Source: Gammaproteobacteria bacterium
GTDB lineage: Bacteria; Pseudomonadota; Gammaproteobacteria; Pseudomonadales; Azotimanducaceae_A
Assembly: GCA_026713405.1 (NCBI GenBank)
Contig: JAPOON010000873.1
Coordinates: forward strand, 1-5,902
Direction: 5' to 3'
Length of the DNA stretch: 5,902 nucleotides
The notes under the pieces are model-generated. The model did not search any database. It saw only the letters and a program-made list of their open reading frames with translations, and was not told the DNA's origin. Shown one piece after another: positions 1 to 5,593 of the stretch. The position numbers and the translations under genes are program-made. Each line of letters begins with the position of its first letter. Within the stretch, counting starts at the first letter, position 1.

Positions 1-46
1 CGCCGGCGGCTCCGGTAACCAGTACGACCCTTTCTTCAGTTTTCAT
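1..46 (-). CDS. NAD(P)-binding Rossmann-fold protein (SDR/epimerase-like), N-terminal fragment
   Basis: Only the first 15 codons are in the window; the gene runs off the left edge. The start is the ATG at 46-44, and the visible peptide is MKTEERVVLVTGAAG. The beta-strand followed by TGAAG is the start of the TGxxGxxG dinucleotide-binding motif that opens short-chain dehydrogenases and NAD-dependent epimerases. A purine-rich AGGGGA lies about 9 nt upstream of the ATG on the minus strand and can serve as ribosome binding site. It lies in the same direction as the peroxiredoxin gene but 227 bp beyond it, so an operon is possible but not shown. The substrate cannot be told from this fragment. Confidence 0.7.
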   Translation of the reverse strand, partial: MKTEERVVLVTGAAG

Positions 47-273
47 GCGTTGGGTCCCCTGGTCCTCAAATCACGAACGACTGGATTCTACGCTGCCCAT
101 TGGTTCCGGCTGGCCAGTACACCGTTTCTTTCTCCATGGTCGTGCTTTCTGCTATGCGAGCGCGGGAAAACGGGGACAGGTCGAGTGAGCGATAGCCCCC
201 GCCCACGGTCATTTCGGAGATTCCCCGCCCAACCGCGGGAGCCTGCGGCATGCCGTGGCCGCGTCCTGGTCCC

Positions 274-825
274 CTAACCTTCGGTCGCGCCTGAATCGTC
301 GATCCGTGGCACCTCCAGTTCATCGAGATGTGTCACCAGGTCTGCTCCGGCGGTACGCGGGTCGACTTCCCGGTCGATCCGCACAATCGTCCCGGCCGGG
401 TCGATGAAGTAGGTCCAGCGATTTGCATAGCCGTGCTCGGAAAGGACGCCGTAAGCTTCGGATACCGTGCGGTCGGCATCGGCCAGTACCGGGAAATTGG
501 CCCGGTTCTGTTCGGCGAATGCTGTATTGGTCTCGAGTGAGTCGACGCTTACCATGAAATAGGCGACGTCGAAGCCCTCGATCTCCACGGCGCTGTCACG
601 CAGCGCCTTGCACTGCATGGTTCAGCCACCGGTAAACGCTTTGGGAAAGAAGGCCATTACAACGTGACGGCCGCGGTAGTCGGCCAGTACATGAGTATGT
701 CCGTCACTGCCGGCCAGAGTGAACTCCGGTGCGGCTTCCCCAACTTCCGCCGAGAAGACAGCGGACGAAAGTACTGAGCCGACGATTAGCGCTATCCATC
801 TGGAGAGCGGAAGTGCTGATCTCAT
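274..825 (-). CDS. Exported peroxiredoxin-like selenoprotein (AhpC/TSA family, Sec at residue 68)
   Basis: This is a thioredoxin-fold peroxiredoxin of 183 residues, predicted to reduce hydroperoxides in the periplasm. The reading frame contains one TGA (624-622) that I read as selenocysteine, U68. Residues 1-26 form a Sec-type signal peptide, with a hydrophobic core around W10-V23 and likely cleavage after VFSA. The Prx domain starts at about residue 28 ([10 protein letters not shown]). The active site is P61-K-A-F-T65-G-G-U68, the Prx PxxxTxxC motif with U at the peroxidatic position. C72 is a candidate resolving residue (U-x-x-x-C). R136, in NRWTYFIDP, fits the conserved active-site arginine. 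The sequence is typical Prx on both sides of the TGA and there is no other stop until TAG at 276-274, which argues against decay. A SECIS-like hairpin follows the TGA at once. The ATG at 825 is chosen over the TTG at 831 because AGGAGG sits 7 nt before the ATG but only 1 nt before the TTG. A conventional gene finder would split the gene at the TGA into an N-terminal ORF and a C-terminal ORF starting at M70. The main alternative is a recent Cys-to-stop mutation. Confidence 0.88.
589..607 (-). promoter_or_regulatory. Bacterial SECIS-like hairpin
   Basis: On the minus-strand mRNA the sequence GGCGCUG-CGUGA-CAGCGCC forms a perfect 7-bp stem with a 5-nt loop. The stem begins 14 nt, and the loop 21 nt, after the UGA. 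The second loop base is G, followed by U. Published models of bacterial SECIS elements ask for an upper stem of several base pairs, a small apical loop with a G in its first two bases, and a loop roughly 16-37 nt past the UGA; all are met. The hairpin lies inside the coding frame (codons K-A-L-R-D-S-A), as bacterial SECIS elements do, and would be the SelB binding site. Confidence 0.75.
622..624 (-). other. In-frame UGA read as selenocysteine
   Basis: The codon run is GGT GGC TGA ACC ATG CAG TGC, translating as G-G-U-T-M-Q-C. The TGA occupies the position of the peroxidatic cysteine of the peroxiredoxin family. It differs from the cysteine codons TGC and TGT by a single base, as expected for Cys/Sec exchange. 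Recoding would need SelA, SelB, SelC (tRNA-Sec) and SelD encoded elsewhere in the genome; none is in this window. Confidence 0.85.
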
Positions 826-832
826 TGGCAAA

Positions 833-838
833 CCTCCT
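833..838 (-). promoter_or_regulatory. Shine-Dalgarno site of the selenoprotein gene
   Basis: A full AGGAGG on the minus strand is followed by 7 nt (TTTGCCA) and then ATG at 825-823. The in-frame TTG at 831-829 lies only 1 nt from the AGGAGG, too close to be used, so this site fixes the start at the ATG. Confidence 0.8.
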
Positions 839-850
839 GCTTGTCGAAGA

Positions 851-886
851 CGGCAGATTTCTGCCGACCCGGATGCCGAAATTCGG
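851..886. promoter_or_regulatory. Adjacent inverted repeats between divergent genes
   Basis: The 119-bp space between the divergent peroxiredoxin and amidohydrolase genes holds CGGCAGA-TT-TCTGCCG (851-866), a 7-bp perfect inverted repeat, and then CCGAA-A-TTCGG (876-886), a 5-bp one. Their position between two divergent starts suits an operator for a shared regulator or hairpins in a leader. I see no convincing -35/-10 pair for either gene, so the role is an inference. Confidence 0.35.
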
Positions 887-921
887 TGCGCAATATGACA
901 GACTCGACCCCTGGCGTGAAT

Positions 922-934
922 AGGAGGGGGGGGG
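922..934 (+). repeat. AGGAGG merged into a nine-G homopolymer before the amidohydrolase start
   Basis: The leader reads AGGAG followed by a run of G; bases 926-934 are nine consecutive G. The AGGAGG core ends 17 nt before the ATG, while the end of the G run is 10 nt before it. The G tract therefore sets the distance between the ribosome binding site and the start, and its length could change by slippage. Confidence 0.6.
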
Positions 935-944
935 CAATACGCAA

Positions 945-2330
945 ATGGAACGGTTGATTGCCTGTTTGGCCGTCTTATTGCTCGCCTCGACCGCGAGTGC
1001 CGGCCATGCCCAGGAAACGCCCGAGCCTGAAGGCTCGACAGTCATCTCGGGCGCCACGCTGATCGATGGCACGACCCGCCCCCCGCTCCGGGATGCGGTG
1101 ATCGTCATTGCCGGCAGCCGCATTGACCATGTCGGATCAGCTCGAGATACCGAAATCCCGATGGGCGCCGAGATCATCGACGCGTCGGGCAAGTTTGTCA
1201 TTCCGGGTCTTTCCGATATGCACAACCACCTGGCGCGGGGGAGTTTCGGTTTTGAAGAAGGCACGCCGGACTACCGACAGCATCTGGCCGAATTGCTCGG
1301 CTGGGGCGTTACGCTCGTTTTCTCGCCAGGCATCAACGATCTGGATGCCTTTGCCGAAATCAAGCGCCTTTCTGCGAAACCAGCCGCACCCTATCCACAT
1401 TTCTTTGGTGTCGGAAGGCAGTTCAGCGCTGCGGGCGGGCACGTGGTCGGCGGCTACGAGCCGGAAACACCGGATCTCGCAAGGGCTTCCGTGCGCGAGC
1501 TCGCGGCGGCCGGGGTCGACGCAATCAAGCTGGTTTACAGCCCGGTCACCTATGCCATCAAGGCCGGGCTATCCGTACTCGAGCCGACGGTAATGAGTGC
1601 GGTCATCGATGAGGCCCATCGTCACGGGTTGAAGGCTCATGTACACGCGCCGATTCTGAGTTACGCCAAAGAGGCGCTGCGGGCGGGGGCCGACAGTCTG
1701 GTTCACGGCATCATTTCCGGCCCGGTTGACGACGAGTTCATTGCGTTGATGAAGAAAAACCAGGCCGTCTACATGACCACGCACTCGATCTTCGAAGCCG
1801 CCGGCGATATTGCGGACTGGGCCAGGCGCGGCGCTGCATTTGACCGGCGTGGCCTGGTACCGCGAACGGAATTCGAGAGGGGCATGAGTCCGGCGTTCGT
1901 TCGGGAGTGGGAGTCTCTGTGGGACAACCATTCCTACATGAAAGAGCGGCTGCCGGTGCTGCGGGCGAATACGAAGAAGGTCTTCGAGGCGGGCCTGCTT
2001 GTGGTTTCCGGGTCCGACACGGGCGATGCCGGCGCGGGCCTGCTGAACGGCTTGACGGCTCAGCTTGAATTGCAGTTGCTGGTTGAATCCGGCTTGTCGC
2101 CGCGGCAGGTATTGGGCATCGCGACAATCAATGCGGCGCGGATGGCGGGACGGGAGCACGATCTCGGGTCGGTTGAGCCCGGCAAACTCGCGGACCTGGT
2201 GATCCTGGATGGGGACCCGCTGGCGGACATTGCCAACGTCCATCGAATCTTCCGTGTCGTTAAAGGCGGTGTGGTACACCGTCAAGCCGATTTGCTGCAT
2301 CCCCCGGCTCGCGCCCGGTCACGCCCCTGA
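945..2330 (+). CDS. Exported metal-dependent amidohydrolase
   Basis: This 461-residue protein belongs to the amidohydrolase superfamily (imidazolonepropionase/prolidase-like branch), hydrolases that use one or two metal ions to attack amide or related bonds. Residues 1-20 are a signal peptide (hydrophobic [16 protein letters not shown]), so it should act in the periplasm or outside the cell. Residues about 32-90 form the N-terminal part of the beta-sandwich with GATLIDGT and [11 protein letters not shown]. The metal site is visible in order: H93-x-H95 (MHNH), K195 in DAIKLVYS (possibly the carboxylated bridging lysine), H232/H234 (AHVHA), H254 (LVHG) and D358 (GSDTG). The C-terminal [10 protein letters not shown] and [19 protein letters not shown] segments complete the family pattern, so the protein looks intact and full length. 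The true substrate (dipeptide, cyclic amide, lactone, other) cannot be told. The gene stands alone, divergent from the peroxiredoxin. The ATG at 945 is preceded by AGGAGG 17 nt upstream, unusually far, with a nine-G run between. Confidence 0.9.
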   Translation: MERLIACLAVLLLASTASAGHAQETPEPEGSTVISGATLIDGTTRPPLRDAVIVIAGSRIDHVGSARDTEIPMGAEIIDASGKFVIPGLSDMHNHLARGSFGFEEGTPDYRQHLAELLGWGVTLVFSPGINDLDAFAEIKRLSAKPAAPYPHFFGVGRQFSAAGGHVVGGYEPETPDLARASVRELAAAGVDAIKLVYSPVTYAIKAGLSVLEPTVMSAVIDEAHRHGLKAHVHAPILSYAKEALRAGADSLVHGIISGPVDDEFIALMKKNQAVYMTTHSIFEAAGDIADWARRGAAFDRRGLVPRTEFERGMSPAFVREWESLWDNHSYMKERLPVLRANTKKVFEAGLLVVSGSDTGDAGAGLLNGLTAQLELQLLVESGLSPRQVLGIATINAARMAGREHDLGSVEPGKLADLVILDGDPLADIANVHRIFRVVKGGVVHRQADLLHPPARARSRP

Positions 2331-2396
2331 ACGGCGACCCGCTCTCAACCCTGGAATGGATCTCGTGCGCCTGGCGCGCGCGCCCCGAACCGGGCA

Positions 2397-2408
2397 CCGA
2401 ATATTCGG
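2397..2408. repeat. 12-bp perfect palindrome CCGAATATTCGG
   Basis: This palindrome lies in the 233-bp gap (2331-2563) between the amidohydrolase and the DNA ligase. It has no loop and no T-run, so it is not a typical terminator; it could be a protein-binding site. I see no other gene, tRNA or clear promoter in this gap. Confidence 0.4.
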
Positions 2409-2563
2409 CCTGACGCGGCATCTTCCTGATGGGCTTCGCCCGGATGGGTAACCTCCTACGGGTGGCGTATCCGGATTCCTGGTCGCATTGGGTAGGTTGT
2501 CTGACATCCGGCGGCGTCCCCCGTCCATAAGGTAGCGTACCCGACGAACCCGGAGTCACTGGC

Positions 2564-3403
2564 GTGTGCCGATTCATCAGACTCATTGCCGCTGCCGTTA
2601 TTGGCTGTTGGGCGGGCCTGGCCGCTTCGAAAGCGCCCCCGGTGGCGCTGGCCAACGTCTATGAAGAGGGCGTTGATCTATCCGCGTACTGGGTAAGCGA
2701 AAAGCTCGACGGCGTTCGCGCGCTGTGGGACGGCGAGGCGCTTTCCTCCCGCCGGGGCAACCGCTTTGCCGTGCCCGCCTGGTTTCTGCGCGGGTTCCCG
2801 GCGACACCGCTCGACGGCGAGTTGTGGATAGATCGTGGCGCCTTCGAAGTGTTGTCCGGTACCGTCCGGCGCCAGGTACCCGATGTCCGAGCCTGGCGCA
2901 GGGTTCGCTACATGGTGTTCGATCTGCCGGATCATCCCGGATCCTTCGATGAGCGCTTGTTTCGTTTGCAGGAGATGGTTGAAGGCATCGACGCGCCGTA
3001 CCTGGAGTTGATTGTCCAGTTTCGCGTTGCGAGCCACGAGGAGTTGATGGCGGAACTGGAGCGTGTGGTGGCCCGGGGCGGTGAAGGGCTCATGCTGCGC
3101 CGGGCCGATTCCCGGCACCGGGCCGGACGCACGGATGACCTGCTGAAACTGAAGCCATACCAGGACGCCGAAGCAGTGGTCATTGCGCACCTGCCCGGCA
3201 CGGGCAAGTTTCTGGGGATGCTCGGGTCGCTTCTCATCGAAACGCCCGCGGGCCGCCGCTTCAAATTAGGAACCGGCTTTACCGACGCCGAACGCAGGCA
3301 TCCGCCGGATTTGGGCGCAACGGTTACCTATCGCTACCGGGGAAGAACGGCCAGCGGGACTCCGCGATTCGCCAGCTTTCTGAGGGTTCGGGAAGAGATT
3401 TGA
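2564..3403 (+). CDS. ligE: ATP-dependent DNA ligase, LigE type, with signal peptide
   Basis: This 279-residue minimal ATP-dependent DNA ligase seals nicks in duplex DNA through a lysyl-adenylate. Motif I is E47-K48-L-D-G-V-R, with K48 the adenylated lysine. D84-G-E-L-W and V118-F-D120-L follow as downstream nucleotidyltransferase motifs, then E174-G-L-M-L (motif IV) and L194-K-L-K197 (motif V). An OB-fold segment covers about 202-279, and no extra DNA-binding domain is present. Residues 1-24 are hydrophobic (LIAAAVIGCWAGLAAS), a signal peptide typical of the LigE group, placing the enzyme in the periplasm; VIGC could alternatively be a lipobox with C15 lipidated. The start is the GTG at 2564, supported by CGGAG with 8-nt spacing and by the signal peptide beginning there. 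The in vivo role of LigE is unsettled; handling of extracellular or incoming DNA is a usual suggestion. Confidence 0.9.
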   Translation: MCRFIRLIAAAVIGCWAGLAASKAPPVALANVYEEGVDLSAYWVSEKLDGVRALWDGEALSSRRGNRFAVPAWFLRGFPATPLDGELWIDRGAFEVLSGTVRRQVPDVRAWRRVRYMVFDLPDHPGSFDERLFRLQEMVEGIDAPYLELIVQFRVASHEELMAELERVVARGGEGLMLRRADSRHRAGRTDDLLKLKPYQDAEAVVIAHLPGTGKFLGMLGSLLIETPAGRRFKLGTGFTDAERRHPPDLGATVTYRYRGRTASGTPRFASFLRVREEI

Positions 3404-3449
3404 TTGTTCCGCCCTGCCGGTGGATTGAACGAGCAGAACGGATGGAGCG

Positions 3450-3473
3450 GAGGAATAGAGGAACAGAGGAACA
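3450..3473 (+). repeat. Three tandem 8-bp repeats (GAGGAAYA)
   Basis: GAGGAATA, GAGGAACA and GAGGAACA follow head to tail in the 160-bp gap between the ligase and the toxin-antitoxin genes. Only one base differs between copies. This purine-rich block has no open frame of note and looks like a small microsatellite. Confidence 0.7.
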
Positions 3474-3538
3474 GGCTGGGCAGCTCCGAAGACTTAATCA
3501 CGGACACGTTCAAGTTGCACACTGACGAGATCAGTAGT

Positions 3539-3565
3539 AATTTCTGATAAATCAGAATTTCTGAT
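3539..3565 (+). promoter_or_regulatory. Putative toxin-antitoxin operator/promoter
   Basis: TTCTGAT-AA-ATCAGAA (3542-3557) is a perfect 7-bp inverted repeat; beyond one mismatch, two further pairs on each side extend it to 3539-3560. A third TTTCTGAT (3558-3565) repeats the left arm, giving three half-sites. The block is AT-rich in a GC-rich region and abuts the antitoxin start, where AbrB/MazE-type antitoxins commonly bind to repress their own operon. A possible promoter is TTGCAC (3515-3520) with TAATTT 17 nt on, but the -10 match is poor. Confidence 0.55.
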
Positions 3566-3806
3566 GTTACAGCTAATGGAACTCTCCAAGATTACTGCGC
3601 GTGGACAGACCACGATCCCCAAGCGTATCCGCGAGGCTGCCAATCTGCGCGAGGGGGATGTGCTTGCATTTGAAATCGAGGGTGACCATCTGGCGGTACG
3701 CAAGGTCAGGCCTCGCGTAAGTGGGGACGAATACCTTCTCGGTCTGTCGCAGGCGTTGGGGGAATGGGCTTCGCCCGAGGACGAAGAGGCCTGGCGTGAA
3801 CTGTGA
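3564..3806 (+). CDS. AbrB/MazE/SpoVT-family antitoxin
   Basis: This 80-residue protein carries an N-terminal swapped-hairpin AbrB domain at about residues 5-48: MELSKITARGQTTIPKRIRE, then LREGDVLAFEIEGDHLAVRKV. The GQTTIPKxIR element is the family hallmark and makes DNA contacts as a dimer. The acidic C-terminal tail (about 53-80, ending SPEDEEAWREL) is what antitoxins of this kind use to wrap and block the toxin. The next gene is a PemK/MazF toxin overlapping by 11 nt, which fixes the role. The ATG at 3564 gives the longest form, but the ATG at 3576 (protein starting MELSKI) is equally possible: neither has a clear ribosome binding site, and the upstream ATG overlaps the presumed operator. 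Confidence 0.87.
   Translation: MLQLMELSKITARGQTTIPKRIREAANLREGDVLAFEIEGDHLAVRKVRPRVSGDEYLLGLSQALGEWASPEDEEAWREL
3786..3789 (+). promoter_or_regulatory. Shine-Dalgarno site that places the toxin start
   Basis: GAGG inside the antitoxin coding end, 6 nt before the GTG at 3796. The toxin frame is open from 3721 upstream, but homology to PemK/MazF proteins begins only at P-L-D-V-V-V-V (from residue 5), so this site and the GTG define the start. Confidence 0.6.
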
Positions 3807-4161
3807 GCCGCTCGATGTAGTGGTTGTCCCCTTTCCCTTCGCGGATCGGCGGGCCGCCAAGCGGCGGCCAGCGCTGGTGGTCTCATCAGGGGAATTCAAT
3901 AGTTCTCATGAACAGACGATCCTGGCGATGATCACTTCGGCTCGAAGCGATTGGCGTAGCGACGTGGCCATTCAGCGTTGGCAGGAAGCAGGCCTCAATG
4001 TTCCCTGCAAAGTACGTCTCAAACTGTTCACGCTCGACAATGCTCTGATCCTGCGCAAGGCAGGCAGGCTTGCGAACCCGGATGGGGAAGCTGTCGGGAG
4101 AGCGTTGTCTCGGTGCCTGGTGATGGACGGCCCCGGCGACCCTTCAACGCACTTGCGATAG
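3796..4161 (+). CDS. PemK/MazF-family mRNA interferase toxin
   Basis: This protein of 121 residues starts at GTG. PemK/MazF toxins are sequence-specific endoribonucleases that cut mRNA and stop growth. The sequence shows the SH3-like barrel pattern: DVVVVPFPFAD (7-17), then K22-R-R24-P-A-L-V with the catalytic-site arginine, I46-T47-S48 where family members place the catalytic Thr/Ser, and VRLKLFTLDNALILRKAGRL (73-92), a conserved C-terminal block. The frame overlaps the end of the antitoxin by 11 nt, so translation is probably coupled, which keeps antitoxin in excess. The protein appears intact. The cleavage sequence cannot be predicted. Confidence 0.88.
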   Translation: MNCEPLDVVVVPFPFADRRAAKRRPALVVSSGEFNSSHEQTILAMITSARSDWRSDVAIQRWQEAGLNVPCKVRLKLFTLDNALILRKAGRLANPDGEAVGRALSRCLVMDGPGDPSTHLR

Positions 4162-4205
4162 TCATGCGAGCCTCGGCCATGTGATTTGGGCAGGGGGTGG
4201 GCGCG

Positions 4206-4667
4206 TTACCTGCCCCTGTCCGTACGGGGCGCCAGCCTGAGAGTCACCCGGTGACCATCGCTACCCACCGCCCGGGCGCGTTCCGCCTCCAGATCGTAAG
4301 CGATGTCTTGTGCGGCGATGGTGTCTCCGCCCCGGCTCAGGACGCCACCACCGGCGGTGCGTACGACCGACTCGTCGAAATCGTAATCGAGCGCCGCCCC
4401 TGTAAGCGAGACCGGTGTTCCGTTTTCAGCATCGGTCAGCCTGGCGGGTTCGCCACTGGCGTGCATCGCCATGATTTCGTTGTCGTCATTGAGGCGCACC
4501 ACCAGTTCGCGGCCGGTAATGCTCCGGCTGCCCTGGGTGGCCACGACGTTGCCTGTATACGTCGTCGTCCGTTCCTCGAGCAGCATTTCGAACTGGTCCG
4601 CCTGAATCTCGATGGGTTGCGCGGATGCCGCTTCGGCGAACGCAATGATGAGCAGTGCCGTAATCAA
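4206..4667 (-). CDS. LptA/OstA-like periplasmic protein
   Basis: This 153-residue protein contains an OstA-like N-terminal domain, the beta-jellyroll of LptA that bridges the periplasm in LPS transport. Residues 1-16 are a short hydrophobic signal (ITALLIIAFAEAASA) with cleavage likely before QPIEI. The family pattern follows: IQADQFEMLLEERTTTYTGN (21-40), VVATQGSRSITGRELVV (41-57), then repeated beta-strand units such as ALDYDFDESVVRTAGGGVL. The signal lacks the usual positive charges at its start. The TTG at 4667 is chosen because GGAGG lies 5 nt upstream; a TTG at 4682 overlapping the stop of the preceding SDR gene would give five more residues but has no ribosome binding site. The canonical partners (lptB, lptC, kdsC) are not next to it, so it may be a paralogue and not the essential LptA. 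Confidence 0.75.
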   Translation of the reverse strand: MITALLIIAFAEAASAQPIEIQADQFEMLLEERTTTYTGNVVATQGSRSITGRELVVRLNDDNEIMAMHASGEPARLTDAENGTPVSLTGAALDYDFDESVVRTAGGGVLSRGGDTIAAQDIAYDLEAERARAVGSDGHRVTLRLAPRTDRGR

Positions 4668-4672
4668 GACGA

Positions 4673-4677
4673 CCTCC
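4673..4677 (-). promoter_or_regulatory. Shine-Dalgarno site of the LptA-like gene
   Basis: GGAGG on the minus strand lies 5 nt before TTG at 4667-4665 and just after the TGA of the upstream SDR gene (4681-4679). It supports TTG 4667 as the start and indicates tight coupling in a two-gene operon. Confidence 0.6.
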
Positions 4678-4678
4678 G

Positions 4679-5593
4679 TCAAAGCACGCTGGCGCCGCCG
4701 GACTCTTCCGCGACCGCGACATTGGCCCGGCGCGCTGCCACGAGTTCGGGGCCGAGCCGGTCGAGTTCATCGAGCGTCCAGAGACCGTCGGACTTGTCGA
4801 ACCGCTTGATGACCGCCGGTTGCTGCATGATGGCCACGCTGCCGCCGCCGGTGTGAAAAATCTCGCCGGTAATGCCGGCCGCTTCCTCGCCGCAGAGCCA
4901 CACGACCATGGGCGCCACGTGCTGTGGGCCGGCCTGTTCGAGTTCGGAATCCGCCACGTTCTCTCCCCGGTTCTCCCTGAGCGGAATCGTCATGCGCGTG
5001 AGCGCGCCGGGCGAGATGGTATTCACCGTGCAGCCGTACTTGGCCATTTCCAGGGCAAGAACCCGCGAAAACCCGGCGATGCCGGCCTTTGCGGCGCCGT
5101 AGTTGGTCTGCCCGAAGTTGCCGAGCAGCCCGGATACGCTGGAGAAGTTGACAATGCGGCAGCCGGTGCGCCCGGTCTCGCGGATGTACCTGGCGAACGG
5201 CCGAGAGCAGCAGTAGTGGCCCTTGAGGTGTACGGCGATCACCGCATCCCAATCCGCTTCCGGCATGTTGAAGATCGACTTGTCGCGGAGAATGCCGGCG
5301 TTGTTGACCAGGATGTCCATGCCACCGAAGGCGTCCTGTGCGGTTTGCAGCAGGCTCTCGCCGCCGGCCACGTCGGCGACCGATTCGGTGTTGGCGACCG
5401 CCCTGCCGCCCAGCGCTTCGATTTCCGCCGCCACCTGGTCGGCGATCCGCCCGCCGCCGGTGCCGTCGGCGGCGCCGCCGAGGTCGTTGACGACGATGCT
5501 CGCGCCCTCCCCCGCCATCATGCGCGCGATCTCCAGGCCAATGTCCCGGCCGGCGCCCGTCACCACCGCCACCTTGTCGTCCAGTCGTCCCAT
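4679..5593 (-). CDS. Short-chain dehydrogenase/reductase, MFE-2 (3-hydroxyacyl-CoA dehydrogenase)-like
   Basis: This 304-residue classical SDR shows T12-G-A-G-R-D-I-G19 for cofactor binding, N97-N-A-G100, and the catalytic S152, Y165-x-x-x-K169 (YGAAK). The second beta-strand ends VVNDLGG, and an insertion with DGTGGG precedes the next helix; AVHLKG has H122 where many SDRs have Asn. These traits resemble the dehydrogenase domain of peroxisomal multifunctional enzyme type 2 and its bacterial relatives, which oxidise 3-hydroxyacyl-CoA or steroid-like substrates; this assignment is by resemblance. Residues about 258-304 form a tail past the SDR fold (KRFDKSDGLWTLDELDRL), also seen in that group. 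The ATG at 5593 has only a weak purine-rich upstream site (GAGCGGG). The gene is followed at once by the LptA-like gene. Confidence 0.88.
   Translation of the reverse strand: MGRLDDKVAVVTGAGRDIGLEIARMMAGEGASIVVNDLGGAADGTGGGRIADQVAAEIEALGGRAVANTESVADVAGGESLLQTAQDAFGGMDILVNNAGILRDKSIFNMPEADWDAVIAVHLKGHYCCSRPFARYIRETGRTGCRIVNFSSVSGLLGNFGQTNYGAAKAGIAGFSRVLALEMAKYGCTVNTISPGALTRMTIPLRENRGENVADSELEQAGPQHVAPMVVWLCGEEAAGITGEIFHTGGGSVAIMQQPAVIKRFDKSDGLWTLDELDRLGPELVAARRANVAVAEESGGASVL

Noticed and set aside
246..255. CGGCATGCCG palindrome downstream of the peroxiredoxin as terminator
   Set aside because: It is only 10 bp with no loop and no T-run; likely chance in GC-rich DNA.
66..323. Minus-strand 85-residue ORF overlapping the 3' end of the peroxiredoxin
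   Set aside because: It overlaps the better-supported gene in another frame, has no recognisable domain, and contains the repeat-like GGGGACAGG stretch.
622..831. Separate 69-residue and 114-residue proteins flanking the TGA at 622-624
   Set aside because: The two halves are consecutive parts of one peroxiredoxin in the same frame; the split falls at the active-site residue and a SECIS-like hairpin follows, so one Sec-containing gene explains both.
704..1264. Minus-strand 186-residue ORF spanning the divergent intergenic region
   Set aside because: It overlaps the signal peptides of two well-supported genes and shows no domain; it is a high-GC shadow frame.
1569..2300. Minus-strand 243-residue ORF antisense to the amidohydrolase
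   Set aside because: The plus-strand amidohydrolase has all metal ligands intact; the antisense frame has composition typical of a shadow and no motif.
2331..2563. Possible tRNA, riboswitch or small gene in the gap before the ligase
   Set aside because: I found no cloverleaf, no known riboswitch core and no domain in the overlapping short ORFs.
4188..4215. GGGCAGG/CCTGCCC stem-loop between the convergent toxin and LptA-like genes, as a terminator
   Set aside because: The 7-bp stem has a 14-nt loop, no T-run on either strand, and one arm lies within the 3' end of the LptA-like gene; this is too weak to call.
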